DNA from: Tetrastigma voinierianum
Lineage: Eukaryota; Streptophyta; Magnoliopsida; Vitales; Vitaceae
Reading direction: 5' to 3'
Length of the DNA: 64,000 nucleotides
Assembly (NCBI GenBank): GCA_016808115.1
Contig: JAEQBH010000986.1
Span: 1,116,001 to 1,180,000, forward strand
The translations under genes were made by a program, and so were the position numbers. The notes under the pieces are model-generated. The model had not been told where the DNA came from and did not search any database. It saw only the letters and a list, made by a program, of their open reading frames with translations. Positions 48,118 through 60,999 of the stretch are shown here, piece after piece (position 1 is the stretch's first letter; each line of letters begins with the position of its first letter).

Positions 48118-48832
48118 TCGGGGTATTTTACCGCTCTGATAAATCCATTTTGCAGAAGGTTATCAACCTCGGTCTAGATGACCAGGTGGCGGTCTGGGTG
48201 AAAACATCTCACTTTTTGTCTGACCGGCTTGGTAAAGGGGGTGACGTTAAGCTTGTATGAGGCATGAATGGGGTCGATTCTAGGCATATCTGCATGAGTT
48301 CAAGCAAATACATTAGCATTGAACTGTATAACTAATTAACTAGAGCCTTTTCCTCCTGAGGAGAGGAGTGCTAATATAAGATGCATGTCGGCAGAGTCGG
48401 GACCACGATTTCTAAGGGATCAACGACCAACGACTCTCTATCCTCCGAGGCGGGCCGGACGGATGATTGTGATTGCTATTGTGGGGGTTGGTCCGCAAAG
48501 GGTGGTTCATCGGAGCAGTTGGTTTGTGCGCGTTCCTAGAGTGAGAGTTGATAGCACTGTCGCGCGGTTAATTGGCTTCCACAGGAATCGGCAATCGGTC
48601 CGGTCGGGTAGCTTATCGTTTGAGTGGTATGGGCCAGTGCGCTTTCATAGCATGCGGCGAGCTTGGCCAGGATGGCATTATACCCAGACCCAGGTCTTAC
48701 CACGGAAAGCGATTACTTCTTGGGTTATCGGACTGCCTTGACGAGGAAGGTGATGTCCATTGGCGATTAATGGTAGCTCCATTGAAACTGACAAAATCCG
48801 CGTGAATGGAGGCGATCAATCGGGACGCTCAT

Positions 48833-49060
48833 TCAGGAATTCATGGGAGATGGAAGCGGTCGACCCTTTACTGGATCGATGAGGACCCTATGCACGTCAA
48901 AACTATTAATGCATACAGTTAATACAAGTGCATCATAGTGTGGTGTGATGACCCGTGTTGGGTTAATAGGTGGAAAGGATATAGGGCCGTCCACGGGCAA
49001 AACTGTAGGGACATCTCCCCGATTGTTGATGATGTTCACTCTGGCTCTAACCGAGGCGCC
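48833..49060 (-). pseudogene. Gypsy aspartic protease remnant
   Basis: The frame carries HYDALVLTVCINSFDVHRVL followed by ID and then out-of-family residues. This is the context of the Tat-type protease (..DALV.....RVLID.GSS). The G-S-S of the active site is lost to small indels. Confidence 0.65.
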
Positions 49061-49575
49061 AGACGTCTTCTCCTGCTTCTTGGATTGATCTTGGTTCCGG
49101 TTGGTCCCCGATTATGAAGTTGATGGTTGGCAGCGGCTCCGGAGCATGTTCTATTTACGCAATGGCCACTGTCGAATTTGTGGGAGCTCTTGTTGCCCCC
49201 GCGGGTTGGCCCCCTCAATCTGGAGTTTGGTGCTTGACCAGATCGACTACCCGGGAACTTGAGGCTGCGTGGTGGTCTTGTGGTCGTGGTCCACGTGATA
49301 GTGCATTGTAGGGATCGTGCGGCCCCGTGGTCGGCTGCCCTCATTGGTGGGGGCCATTTGGGGAAGTCGGGAGGTCAGGATGAGGGGCAGAGCCGATCAT
49401 AAGCGATGTTGAGGCGGTGAAGTGGGGGTCTTTCTTAACTACTCACGATTGCCGTCGGGCGCCGCTCTTGCCTTGGTTGCTTTTCTATTCGGATAGGCCC
49501 TTGGTGGCCGGCTTGTTGCTTTGGGCGGTTATCACGCCGTTTGCAGCGACCGGATGTTATCTTAGCGTGGGGAAT

Positions 49576-50118
49576 TTATACGCGAAAGTGGTCCTCCATA
49601 GTTACTGGCGGGTCCAGGGATAAAGACTGGAAGAATGGGGTGGTCGGCCCAAAGCTTCTTCTGAAGTTTTGCAAGACCGCATCCATACTGTATACATCGA
49701 TCTGCTGGACGGCTTGCCCGAACTTGCGTGTGAAGTCCTGGATGGACTCGTCTTCCTGTTTAAGGATGGATTGGAGGGAGCTGATGTTCCCTTTTTGCCT
49801 GACAGAGCACAAGTATTGGGAGACGAACGCGGCCCATAATTCACCGAATGTGTTTATTGACGCTTTAGGGAGCTTGTGGAACCAGGCTAAAGCAGGGCCC
49901 TTGAGGCTGGTTGGGAATACCTTACATAGGAGCCTATCGTCCCCGGCGTTGAGAATCATTGCTTGATTATAATGTAACATGTGATCGTATGGATCGGAAG
50001 AACCATCGTACATGGCGAAGGGCGGTATGGAAAAGTCGCGGGGAGGATCATAGTCCAGAATATCTTTGTCGAGGGTAAAATCATGTCTGTGGTCCGGCAG
50101 CGGGAAGGCAGAAAGCAT
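49576..50118 (-). pseudogene. Gypsy gag remnant
   Basis: A 180-codon minus-strand frame has MYDGSSDPYDHMLHYNQAMI, KVFPTSLKGPALAWFHKLP and EDESIQDFTRKFGQA. These are the retrotransposon gag core (Retrotrans_gag) landmarks. It is the longest surviving frame of the element. It sits between the 5' LTR and the protease remnant. Confidence 0.9.
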
Positions 50119-50509
50119 TGTTTGTGGTCTTGGTGGCCCGAAGAATAACTAATCATCGGCCGGCAGATCGATATCGTCGACGCGACCTCACCGCCAAAGG
50201 ACGGGAAGGAGGGAATGGGCGAGGCTCGTGGTATTGGCCGGTCGACCTCCAACTCGGTCATGAGGCTCGTTTTCTTCCATAACCCGATTCGCCCTATTCG
50301 CGTAGTTCGACCGCATCGAGCCTTCTCCTCTTGTCGCCCGAGGAGGAGGGTGGTGCTTCGGGGCTAGGTTCGTTGGATTGCTTGGTCATGGTCGCTGGTA
50401 GGCCGATCTGTAAGGATGTTTAGGAATAGCGAGCTTTGCGATTGGGGGTCACCTGGGAGCGGGTGCACCCAAGCTCTTGCGTATTGCCTTTGTGACTTCT
50501 TGCTTGGCA

Positions 50510-50528
50510 TTTCCCACAGACGGCGTCA
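50510..50528 (-). other. Primer-binding site of the gypsy element
   Basis: Minus-strand TGACGCCGTCTGTGGG lies two bases downstream of the 5' LTR end. It matches the TGGCGCCGTCTGTGGGA sequence common next to plant gypsy LTRs. Confidence 0.8.
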
Positions 50529-50530
50529 GT

Positions 50531-51138
50531 TGTGGTCTCCTGAATTCTCGAGTCCAACTGAATGTCGAGGCATTCACCGATTAAATGCAACTGCAAAACA
50601 AAATAAAGGCAGCGGTGGTATTAGTCGCCTCCGATATTAAAGTTAGCATTTTTTTAGAAGACTTAGAGTTTTTAGCCGTAGCCGTCTCAATCAAGAATCT
50701 CATACCTTTGTTGGTGTGACTTGCTTCTCTTTTATGGAGGGAGGAAAGAGGATCCGTCTTTTTTGGATAGTGGACGATTTCTTCCCATAATGTCAGAGAA
50801 AGATGACTATTATTTAGGGAAGAGTGACTTATTCTTCCCTTTACTTAACTACCTTCCTGATAGAGCTGCCACTAAGAGGATATTCCTATTTTGTCGGAGG
50901 CCACGGGGTTAGTTCAAGAGTGGACTTACGCCTGTAAAGTGGAGAGCCGATTGTCAACTTCTCTTGAGAGAGTCGTCGATCGGGGAAGATATGTGCTTGA
51001 GCTAAACAAGGCACCTTGGCTATGGGATTCCCGAGCGTCAGGGCAGAGGGTCGACCGGGCATTCTTGGGCCGACTAATGTCTTGGTCGGCTAGTGCCTGG
51101 GCCGGCTAGTGCCTGGGCCTGGGCCCAAGGTACCCACA
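50531..51138 (-). repeat. 5' LTR of the gypsy element
   Basis: On the plus strand it starts TGTGGTCTCC and ends ACCCACA, followed by GCTTG. It matches the 39498-40120 copy over its whole length with scattered indels. Confidence 0.82.
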
Positions 51139-51662
51139 GCTTGGTAGCAAAACAAAGCTCTCAGTTGCTTCTCATCGACAGGCACATCGAAGTTCATGGA
51201 AATCAACGTCGATCTGTATCCATCGAGAAAGAAGGATATGGTGGAGCTGGAGGCCGCAACGATGGAGAAGGAGAGAGAGGTAACGATAAAACAATTTTTT
51301 TTTTAAAAAACTAAAAATTTGGGAGGCTAATTGGACAATGACGCATGGAATGTGATATGTATATGACATAACTTTGTATAACACATACTGCTAAGCCAAT
51401 CAAGTGACTAGTGGGACCTAAACAAGAAAACACTATTTAAAAAAGATAAGTGAAAGTTTGGATTATTCATGTCAAAATTTAAATTTAATTCAAAAAAATT
51501 GGATAAATAATGTTTGATCTAAATTTAATAAATGTAAATTGGATAAAATACAACTGATTTAATAATGTTTTATCGAAATTTTCTAAAAAATAATTTTTAA
51601 ATAAAAATAATTATCCTATCTAACTAAAAAAAAAAATAAAAAGCACATTTTTTTTTTTTTTT
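51139..51662. other. AT-rich spacer, nothing recognised
   Basis: No gene. It ends in a poly-T run directly before the first bases of the next copia LTR. Confidence 0.4.
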
Positions 51663-51697
51663 TGTAAATGAAGAGTCTTTGTGTAATGTGGTGAATG
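51663..51697 (+). repeat. 5' LTR of copia copy 3, first fragment
   Basis: Reads TGTAAATGAAGAGTCTTTG and then TGTAATGTGGTGAATG, matching the first bases of the intact 3' LTR at 61744 (TGTTGCAAATGACGAGTCTT). It stops at GAATG where the nested element begins. Confidence 0.88.
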
Positions 51698-54600
51698 TGT
51701 AAAACCGGAAATGGCCAAGAAAGCGGTAATTTGTCATTTGTATTTATGTTGAAAACTTGTAAAATTTAGATCTCGGATGTGAGAGCAGACTTCATCGTTT
51801 GGAATCGTCTCGTGAAATCTAGCTACCAAATTGAATTTCATTGGTCAAGGATAGTCGAATTTTCCGTTTAGGGTGATTATGCAGTGGATCAAAAGCGAGA
51901 TTTTGAAAATCTTAGTTAGGTAATAATTTAAAGAAAGTTCATATAAGATAATTTGAACTTCAGCCAGGATGAAATAAATTGTTTTGAGACAAAAACGGAC
52001 CTGAACAATTAGGGACACATGGCGCGACGTGAGCCACGTGTCCAAAGTATAAAAAGGGGAAAAAATCTCATTTGGGAGAGATATCTCCCAAAATTAGATT
52101 TTTTGGAAATGTTAGAGAGAGAGAGGGCGAGGGGGAAGGGAAAGAATCATGATTTTCTCGGGTTTCATAAGTCAGAAGTCGTTGAGCCCAGAATTAAAGT
52201 TCTTCGTCTCGACGAAGGCTACGCATAGGCACCAAAAAAAAGAGATTTCACCGAAGATCCAAAAGAGGAGATTTGGAGCAAATCAAAATTTGGGGATTAG
52301 GAAGTCTTTCGAGGTTTCCTAACGATGTTTCCTACGCTCAAAGAGGTAAGGATTCTTCATATTTTGGTTTATTCCATTCTAGGGGTTGTTTGGTTGAGTT
52401 TTATTGCCCTAAGGGGCTGTTTTAGTACTTTGCCTAAGAAATTTTGTTTGACAAAATAATGGGTTATGGGAATAGTGCCATGTTTTGACCCTATATGATG
52501 TCCAATTTTTGGGGTTGATTTTTGGTTAGAAAAATGAAGAATTTGGACTAGTATCCAACAAGGAAATTGTAGCCCTATATGAGAAATTGATGTTAGGCTT
52601 TTCAATCACCAAAATTGGACATCTATAACCCAAGTTATGGTCCGTTTTTTTAAATCACTACAAAGTTGCTCCTATTTTTGCCGGTAACTCTACTGCTCAA
52701 ATTTTTGGGACTCTTCGTCGGGAAAAAGTGAGTAATTTGGACTAGTATCCTCAAGGAAATCGTAGCTCTATCCGGTAATCCTCGATGTTAGTTAATCACC
52801 AAAATCACTTATAACTCAAGTTATGGTTCGTTTTTTAGATTGCTACAACTTAGGTCAAGCGAATGGTTTGTGTCCGGCTTTGAAATCGCTAGTGGGACTA
52901 GTTTCGAACTAAGTCTGAACTATGGGCTAAGAGGACTCGCTATATTAACGCTTGCAGATCTCTATGCCACAACCGGGTCTCGGCGGATCAAGTGTCGCCG
53001 ACTAAGAGTGACGCGCTTCGGGGTGTCAATATGTGTGCTCTAATATGTTGACATGTGATTCGTTTATTTATGCAATGGCCATTACATGGCTCGCTTGCTT
53101 GTGTGTCATTACTTGATCATATAATGGCATGTTGAATGTGAATGCCGAGCATATGCTCGCATGATGGGCCGGCATGAATGAAATGACGGCGGAAGTCATA
53201 TGCAGTGATGTGATTGTCCATGACAATTCCAGAAGTGGTGTGGAATGTGTTGTCCATGTGTAGCATTCATTATGCATGACATGATATAACATGCAATGGA
53301 ATCTGCATTGCATATGTAATGGGACATCGCATGACAAGGGCGCTGAGTGCATGGTAGAGATCGACATTGTGTTCGTGTCTCGATGGTGGGCTCTAAATGG
53401 ACAACGTCCAAAACAGTATCACTTACTGCATAAAAGAAAAAGGAAATGAAAAATACGTGTGTTGGGTATAGCAATGAGGGATAGATACCCCATCGGGTGA
53501 AAAACCTGGTATTCTTTATTAAACATATGTATCCAAATAGAAAGTTCATAAAGTTTCTAAGACGTGCAAAGCCTCATGAGAGACCTCGAAATTGCCACTC
53601 CACAAAAAAAAACACACGACTTGGTAAAAACAAGTGAACATCGGAGTTTGTTCAATGGATTTTGGATTTATAAACAAAAGCTTTGTTTTGGGAAAAATCA
53701 TTACTGATGGAATATAAATGATCGCTTTCACACTGCATATGCATCCGTGAGGAGTCAGCGAGACTCTGGATGAAACCCCGAGAAAATCTAATTTTCCGAA
53801 TAAGGAAAAATTTATAATTTCGGTCAAACCGAATTTTTCAGACTGATGACAAAAAGGACTTCACCATTGGAATCGCCCTCGCGAAATCTAAATTTACCAC
53901 GTCGAATTTAGTCAAATTCCGAGACAATCGACTCAGACGCTGAGGCAACTAGCGTAGTAGAACACTCACACAGATTTTGAGCGTTCTTTTTACAATGTGC
54001 CACGTGTCAAAGTGGAGAATGAAACTAACTGAAAGCCTGTGGGGCCCACATGGACATGTGGCATCTCCTAATTGGGTAGAAAATTCAAAGTTGGTGGATA
54101 AGTGGATAAGAAATCCAATAAGCCAATGATGGCTTGACAAGTAGCAAGTGAGGGGGACAAAATAAGACATTTCTTCTCCATTTGTCCCGGGTAATGCAAG
54201 TAAAGAGGGAGAATAAGAATGCATTTTTGAAAAATCGAATGCTTGCAGAGAGAAGTGAAATTTCTCTCTAGATTTCCCTGTTCTGATCGTCGATCTCACT
54301 CCGACTGGCACAAAGTTGTTCTACAGAAGGGCCAGCACGTGGACACCGATTCAGAGTCGATAACCCAAGAGGTAGGGTCTTCTCCTACCTTGCTATTTTC
54401 TGGCTTTAAGAGCTTTGTAAATGATTTGGAGTGTGTGAGGCCGTGAATGGTCGTTTGGTTGGTCCTAAAACTTGGGACTAAATTGTTGGAAAATTTGGAA
54501 CCCGTTTTGGATAGTTTAGGGACTGTTTGGGTGGTTTGTGTGATAATTTATGCAATAAATTATGGTTTGGGTGTTGTTGGGCCTGAATGGTTATAGATTT

Positions 54601-56379
54601 TTGCTCCATAAAGTGGAACCGATGTTAGAGAGAGCGGGCTGTCAATGACACCCCATCAAGTAAGTTTCGGGACTCCGTTAAAACAAATTCCTGGCTTGCT
54701 TGATTGGACCGAAAATGGTTTATGTGTGTTGTAAGCAAAATATTGCTTGAATTGTGTAAAAGAAATGTTAATGCATGGAATTTAATGTGTTAACATGAGG
54801 TCGAATTATATAAAATATAATTGTGTGAGAGCCATTTGAATTAAATTGGATTGTTGATTAGCTCAAGGGAGCTAATTTTGATGTTATTGATATGAATTAA
54901 ATAACATGTGGTTGGTATGTAAATTTTGTTAATATATGCATAATTGATATATTGGCATGTGTAGTTTGGAAATGGTATGATGCATTTCATATGCAATCGG
55001 CAACTTAGAAAATTAGCGGAGGCATGATACGAAAAGAATGAATAATGGGAAAAATGGTTGTGGAAGGAATTTCAAGGGAAGATTTTATTCGAAGAATTGC
55101 CTTAGAGAGAGTTGTCCAACGCTCATCTCTGAGGTCGACCCATGATCATATTTAAAAACAAATTACCCGAAGCACCCGCCCCTGAGGGTAATCCAATATA
55201 TTTACCGAACTTCCTGTGAGTACGCTTTAACAAAACCTTTTGCTTGGAAACGATGTTTTTCTGGGCTTACATTCGCTTAGGCATTCGTGAGGGAGTCAGT
55301 GAGGGCTCGAGAAGTGGGAAAAGGGAGAAATGCATTCTCATCCATATCACGCATTCAAGTAGATCATGCATTTGTTTCGAATGTGTTTATGTTGAATCAC
55401 TGCATGTGCACTTAGGTAGGGAGTAACCCATGTAGGATAATTCATCTACTGGGCATTGCTCACCCTGTCGAGGGATCATTATTTCAGGTACAGGGAGTGT
55501 TCGGGAGGATGGCTCTCAATAGAGGCCGCTTTTGAGAAGAAAGCAGAATTGTGGCTTTGAATTATATTTTGTAAAACATGTATTAGAATTTTTAATTTTA
55601 ATATATGTTTTGTATTAAGAGTGTAATTAACTCTTGAACTATTGTAATATAATTGGTTAGATTTTTGGTGAGTATTGATGTATGGGCCCGCGGCCATTAT
55701 TACTATGTGATGGGTCTCAAGGATATGGAGACATACAGTTTTCCGGGCTAGTCGACTGTTTGCCGCCGACCGGACGGTGTCACACTCGACATGACGGTGG
55801 TGAGTCACATTCTCATCCATGGCGTAGACATTTGAGTAGGAATGTGTATGTTTACTTGAATGTGTGAAATGCAGCATTGCATGTGCACTTAGGTGGGAGT
55901 AGCCTCAGCACGGCTCTCATTGCATATCGCTCATCCCGGGCCGCGACCATATTTCGCGTAAAGTTATTACCGAGGACTCGCGCTCCTTCGAGGCCGTGAT
56001 TTTGAAGGAAGCCAAGATGTGGCTTTGATAACTATTTTTGTAAACTATATTAGAACAAGTTAGTTTTAATATATGTCTGTGATAAGATCAAGGGTAATAA
56101 CTTATGGACTATCGTGATATAGTCAGATATCAGGATATGGACGATGGACCCTGCGGTGGTCATTACTACTTATGTTGAGACCTTGGATGGGTCATGGATA
56201 TATTGTTAGGTTGTATATTAGGTAGAGCTCCTCGAACAAAGGAGACTCAACCCGATTTTTGTGAAAATATGGATCCCGATAAATGGACACAACAGTGTGG
56301 TATCGGGTTACCCAAAGTTCACAGGAATTCTACGAGTTGATGGGTTGTCAACAGGAACCTCGGGTTTTGGGGTGTCACA
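51698..56379 (-). mobile_element. 4.68-kb non-coding LTR-type insertion nested in the copia LTR
   Basis: It begins TGTAAAACCGG and ends GGGGTGTCACA on the plus strand, with a perfect 5-bp target duplication GAATG on both sides (51693-51697 and 56380-56384). Read on the minus strand it starts TGTGACACCCC, a start common in plant gypsy LTRs. I found no gag-pol coding in it. It contains two diverged homologous blocks about 2.08 kb apart (from 51770 and 53850) and a tandem duplication of about 470 bp (about 55330-56220). It may be a large solo LTR or a non-autonomous (LARD-like) element. Confidence 0.8.
55330..56220. repeat. Tandem duplication of about 470 bp inside the nested element
   Basis: Paired landmarks recur at an offset of about 467-477 bp: GCATGTGCACTTAGGT at 55402 and 55879, TGGCTTTGA at 55551 and 56020, and TTTTAATATATGT near 55597 and 56072. 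The copies are clearly diverged. Confidence 0.85.
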
Positions 56380-56692
56380 GAATGACCACATTCATATATG
56401 CCCTTAAAGTTTATGAATGAACTTCCATCCATAAACACTTCATTGAATGTTGTTATGGTCATAATGAGCTCACAAACTTCCTTCATGAACCTTATTTATA
56501 TTGTTCATGTATTAGGTGATTAAGGAAGTCTATAAAAGGCTCCTCCTCTCTTTGTATTTGATCATCCAATGAAAAGTCCCCTCTCTCTCATTCTCTTTCT
56601 CTCATTTTAATTCTCTCTCATTAGTTTTCTCCCTCATATGCAAGTAAGAAACATATTCATCTTAGTTTGCATTTTATAATACTTTTATAACA
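56380..56692 (+). repeat. 5' LTR of copia copy 3, second fragment
   Basis: Starts GAATGACCACATTCATATAT and matches 61780-62063 nearly base for base, apart from about 25 bp (near 56518-56545) absent from the 3' LTR. It ends TTTTATAACA before CACGTTATCAGC. Confidence 0.92.
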
Positions 56693-56854
56693 CGTTATCA
56701 GCACAAGCTTGCTCTCAAGGTAATTTTCTCCTAGCTTGTAGTTATTTAAATTTTGCATATCTATAGTTATATTTGGTTTTGATTGTAAACCAAAATCTAC
56801 ACTTCTATTTGTCAAAACTCATCATAATACATTATTATCAAAAGTTTGTCGACA

Positions 56855-57785
56855 ATGTCAAATCTCACAAAACTTGAGTTTGTGGCACTTGACATTACCG
56901 AAAAGAATTATCTATTTTGGACCTTCGATGCTAAAATACATCTTGATGCAATGAATCCTAGAGTTGTCATCAAATAAGGAAATCAAGCATCCATGCAGGA
57001 CTGCACAAAAACGCTGATTTTCCTTCGTCACCATCTCCATGAGGATTTAAAAAATGAATACTTTACACTAAAGGACCCCCTACTTTGGCTGAACGAGTCA
57101 GCAGATACGACTCAATAAAAACCGTGCGGATTTTCCCAAAAGCCGATATGACTGGGGATGGTCCGAGGCCAAAGATTTAAAGAATGTTGAATATAACTCG
57201 TATTATTTAAAATCAGCCCCAATTAAAGCCGTATGAGAGAAAGTCACGTAAGAAGACATGTTAGAAAAAACGCTCACTACATTTCATGCCTTGAATGTGC
57301 CTCCCCGCAGCAGCTAGTCAAATGGTAGTCATAGGGATGCAAGAAATACTCTAAATCGGAGCATGCCTTCTCGGTTGGCCGAAAGAAAATAATGAGCTTT
57401 TGATGAGAAATCATCAGCCCTGTCCAACTAGATCTAAACCATTCCCTAAAGTAAATGTGATATCGTCCCAAACTCGTGGACATGGATGTGGACGAGGACG
57501 TGGTCACGATCGTGGCTATGGAAGAAATTTTCGATACCATGGAACTTGTGGTAATAATCGTTCAAATTCTCAGAAAAGGAAAACCTTATGGAACCACCAT
57601 AAGTGGAATAATACCGAGGTGAAACAAGAAATTTAGAAGTATATACACAATACACCTTCCAAGGCCCATGAAAATAATTGTCATATATGTGGTATGAAAG
57701 AGTATTGGGCACGTACCTGTTGTACATCCAAACATTTGACCAACCTATACCAAGCATCAATCAAAGAAAAAGGAAAAGAAATATA
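56855..57785 (+). pseudogene. Copia gag remnant (copy 3)
   Basis: Begins ATG and reads LEFVALDITEKNYLFWTFDA and KIHLDAMNP, the start of UBN2-type copia gag. A stop follows after VVIK. Further fragments occur in other frames, including a Gly/Arg-rich RGHGCGRGRGHDRG stretch and a CHICGMKEYWARTC zinc knuckle near 57680-57720. Confidence 0.85.
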
Positions 57786-58245
57786 AATGAACTTTACCGA
57801 TATAAATGGACTACACGTAACTTACTAGGATACTGATTTCTTTCGAGGTCCGAGTGAGAAAACAGACTATTTGATGAATGATGAAAATACTGCTACTGAA
57901 TGATGTTTTTTATATCAAAATTAAATAAAATATCATTTTGTTATTACATCCATTACATTTTTATTTATATTATCTTTAGTTTTTATTAGTTTTATCTGAA
58001 ATCCATATGTTATTGATCTCAAGATGAATGAGGGTGATGTATGTTTTGCTGATTATGCAACCACACATACAATTCTTCGAGATAAAAGATACTTTATAGA
58101 TTTGACATTAAGAAATGTCAATGTAAGTACCATATCTGGTACTGTAAACTTAATTGAAGGCTCCGAAATAGCAAACATAATGCTACCAAATTGAATTAGG
58201 TTTCATATCAATTATGCATTATATTCTAGCAAATCCACAAGGAAT

Positions 58246-58599
58246 TTGCTCGGCTTTAATGATTTCCGCATAAATGGATATCATATTGAAACTATGAATG
58301 AAAGTAATATAGAATGTCTTTACATTACCTATATTGTTTATGGCAAGAAACTTATAATTGACAAACTCTCAGCAATCACCTATGGGTTATATAATACAAA
58401 TATAAAGTCTATCAAGTCATATGTTGTCGTGAACCAGAAGTTCAACAACCCAAAGACTTTTGTTTTTTGGCATGACAGGCTAGGTCACCCTAGGTCCTCA
58501 ATTATGCGGAGAATCATAGAACATTCACATAAGCATCCACTAAAGAACCAAAAGATTCTTTTGCCCAATGAATACCCATGTACTACTTCGGTCACGTAA
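58246..58599 (+). pseudogene. Copia pre-integrase remnant (copy 3)
   Basis: The frame ends FVFWHDRLGHPRSSIMRRII, the GAG-pre-integrase H-x3-H landmark. The integrase core that should follow (58600-59300) is visible only in fragments. Confidence 0.8.
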
Positions 58600-60039
58600 A
58601 TTGATAGCCTTAATTCATCCTTAGCAAAGTCACATTTGAGTCACCGGTCTTCTTAGAAAGAATACATAGAGACATATCTGGACCTATCCGTCCACCATGG
58701 GACTTTCTCTCCTTTATGATCTTAATAGACGCCTCTACTGTGCCATTACACGTTTGCCTCTTTCGATGCTAAATGTTGCTAGCTCCCGCACAAATGATCA
58801 AATTACGAGCCCACTTCCCCGATTATCCACCAAGGCACATCTGACTTGACAACGCTTCTATGAGTTTACCTCCCAAACTCCAGATCGACTATTGTATGTC
58901 AATTGGAATAAATATCGACCATCATGTTCATACTCACACCCAAAACGGTTTAGTAAAGTCCTTCATCAAATGTCTTCAATTAATAACTTGACCATTGCTA
59001 ATGAAAACCAAATTGCCGACTTTTGCTTAGGGACATGCTATTATGCATGCTGCAACCTTGGTTCGTATTCAACCAACAACTTACCATGAATACACTTCTT
59101 CACAACTTGTATTAGGCAAACAACCAAATATTTATCACTTATGAATATTTGGTTATGCAGTTTATATATATCAATTGCACCTATACAACGAACTAAAATG
59201 GGTCCCCAACGAAGACTTAAGATTTATATAGGTTTTGATTCTCCGTCTATCATAAGATATCTCGAACCCTTAACATGAGATGTTTTTACAACTTGCTTTG
59301 CGGATTGTCATTTTAATGGGAGGCTCCACTACAATGGTAACTGGGTACCATTAGGGGAGAAAGCCGGCTCAAGAAAACGATGATAAATCACTTGGAATGC
59401 ATCTACAATGTCTCATTTGATCATCATACAACCAATGAATCGAAGTTCAAAGAATCATTCATTTGAAAAATCTGGCAAATCAATTACCATATGCTTTTAT
59501 TGATATAAAGAAAGTGACAAAGTCACATATCCCGAATGTGAATACTCCAACACAAATTGATGTCCCTAAAGGACAATTAGCAAATGAATCTAAAATACGC
59601 TTGAAGCATAGAAGACCTATTGGCTCAAAAGATATACCTTCTTGGAAGAGGAGAGCACAAATGAGAATTGATACTCTTGAAGATATACATGATAAACAAA
59701 AGACCCTTATAGAGGCATATGATAAACAAAAAGCTCCTGAAGTGGTATGTGGTGAAAAGAGGTCATTGCAGAGACATATGTTGAACAAAAGACCCTTAAA
59801 GAGGTTCGAATAAAGAAATAGCCCCTGAAGAGGCACATGTAACAGAAAATTATGAGATCTCAATAAATTATGTGCACAATAAAGAAAAATGGGATCGAAA
59901 TAAAGTTGTTATCAATAATATTTTTGCTTTCCAAGCGGCCTTAGACATCATAAGAAATGATGAGGAGCTTGAACCACAAAATGTGGAAGAATGTCAAAAT
60001 AGAAATTATTTGCCAAAATGAAAAGAAGCTATGCAGGTA

Positions 60040-60993
60040 TAATTAAACTCGTTAATGAAACGAGACGTTTTTTTACCTATAGTTCAAACACCTAAAGGTG
60101 TAAAACCTGTTCGGTACAAATGGGTATTTGTACAAAAGTGCAATGAAAATAATGAGATCATGAGATATAAATTGTGATTAGTAGCACAAGGTTTTGAAGA
60201 AACGTATTCTCTTGTCATTGACGCGATTACTTTTCGCTTTTTAATAAGCTTAGCAGTCTTTGAAGAACTAGATATGCGCCTCATGGATGTCATCACAACT
60301 TATTTATATGGATCCATAGATAATGACATATATATGAAAATCTTTGAAGGATTTAATTTGTCTTAAGCAAATAATACAAAGCCTCAGTATGTGTTCAATC
60401 GCCTTAGCAAGTATTTATTGAAAGAAGGGTATGCAAACAACCATATATGCCCATGCATCTTTATTAAGAAATCAGAAACCAGATTTGCAATTATTGTTGT
60501 GTATGTTGATGATCTATATTTTGTTGGGACTCTTAAAAACTTCACAAGAACATCAAAATATTTGAAAAAAGAGTTTGAGATGAAAGATATTGGAAAAACA
60601 AATTTTTGTCTCGGCTTGCAGATCGAGCATTTCCCTACTATATTTTTTGTTCACCAATCGACATATACTAAGAAAATCTTAAAATGCTTTTATATAGATA
60701 AAGCACACCCTTTAAATTCACCAATAGTTGTCCATTCACTTAACTTGAAAAATGACCAATTTCGTCATTATGAAAAAGGTGAAGAATTACTTAGTCCTGA
60801 AGTACAATATCTTAGTGTCATTAGTGAATTTATGTATCTTGTTAACTATATTCGCTCCGATATTACTTTTTATGTCAATTTATCAGTCATGTATAGTTCC
60901 GCTCCAACCCAAAGACATTGGAATGGTATCACGCATATATTGCGCTACCTCCAAGGAACAACTGATATGGGTCTATCTTACTCAAAGGAATAA
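60040..60993 (+). pseudogene. Copia reverse transcriptase remnant (copy 3)
   Basis: The early part (60080-60360) has KPVRYKWVFVQK and a degraded LDVTTAFL-type block. A 200-codon frame from 60391 then carries IIVVYVDDLYFVGT, FEMKDIGKTNFCLGLQIEHF and THILRYLQGTTDMGL. The YVDD box is intact. This is the best preserved coding stretch of the element, but it is cut off on both sides by stops. Confidence 0.92.
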
Positions 60994-60999
60994 AAGCAG

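Larger units (their letters stand above)
39498..51138 (-). mobile_element. Ty3/gypsy retrotransposon, Tat-like lineage
   Basis: LTRs of about 610-620 bp at 39498-40120 and 50531-51138 flank a GC-rich interior of about 10.4 kb. The minus-strand order is gag, protease region, RT, RNase H. A primer-binding site TGACGCCGTCTGTGGG lies two bases from the 5' LTR. The flanks GCTGG and GCTTG are a near-match target duplication. The RT block (VCVDYTDLNDACPKDNFPMP) and RGIEAN motif are characteristic of the Tat/Retand group. A long non-coding 3' part carries a satellite array, which also fits this group. All domains are frameshifted. Confidence 0.88.

Noticed and set aside
52019..52228. Plus-strand 69-codon frame starting MARREPRVQ
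   Set aside because: It lies within the non-coding LTR-type insertion downstream of a TATAAAAAGG promoter-like stretch, so it is LTR leader sequence rather than a gene.
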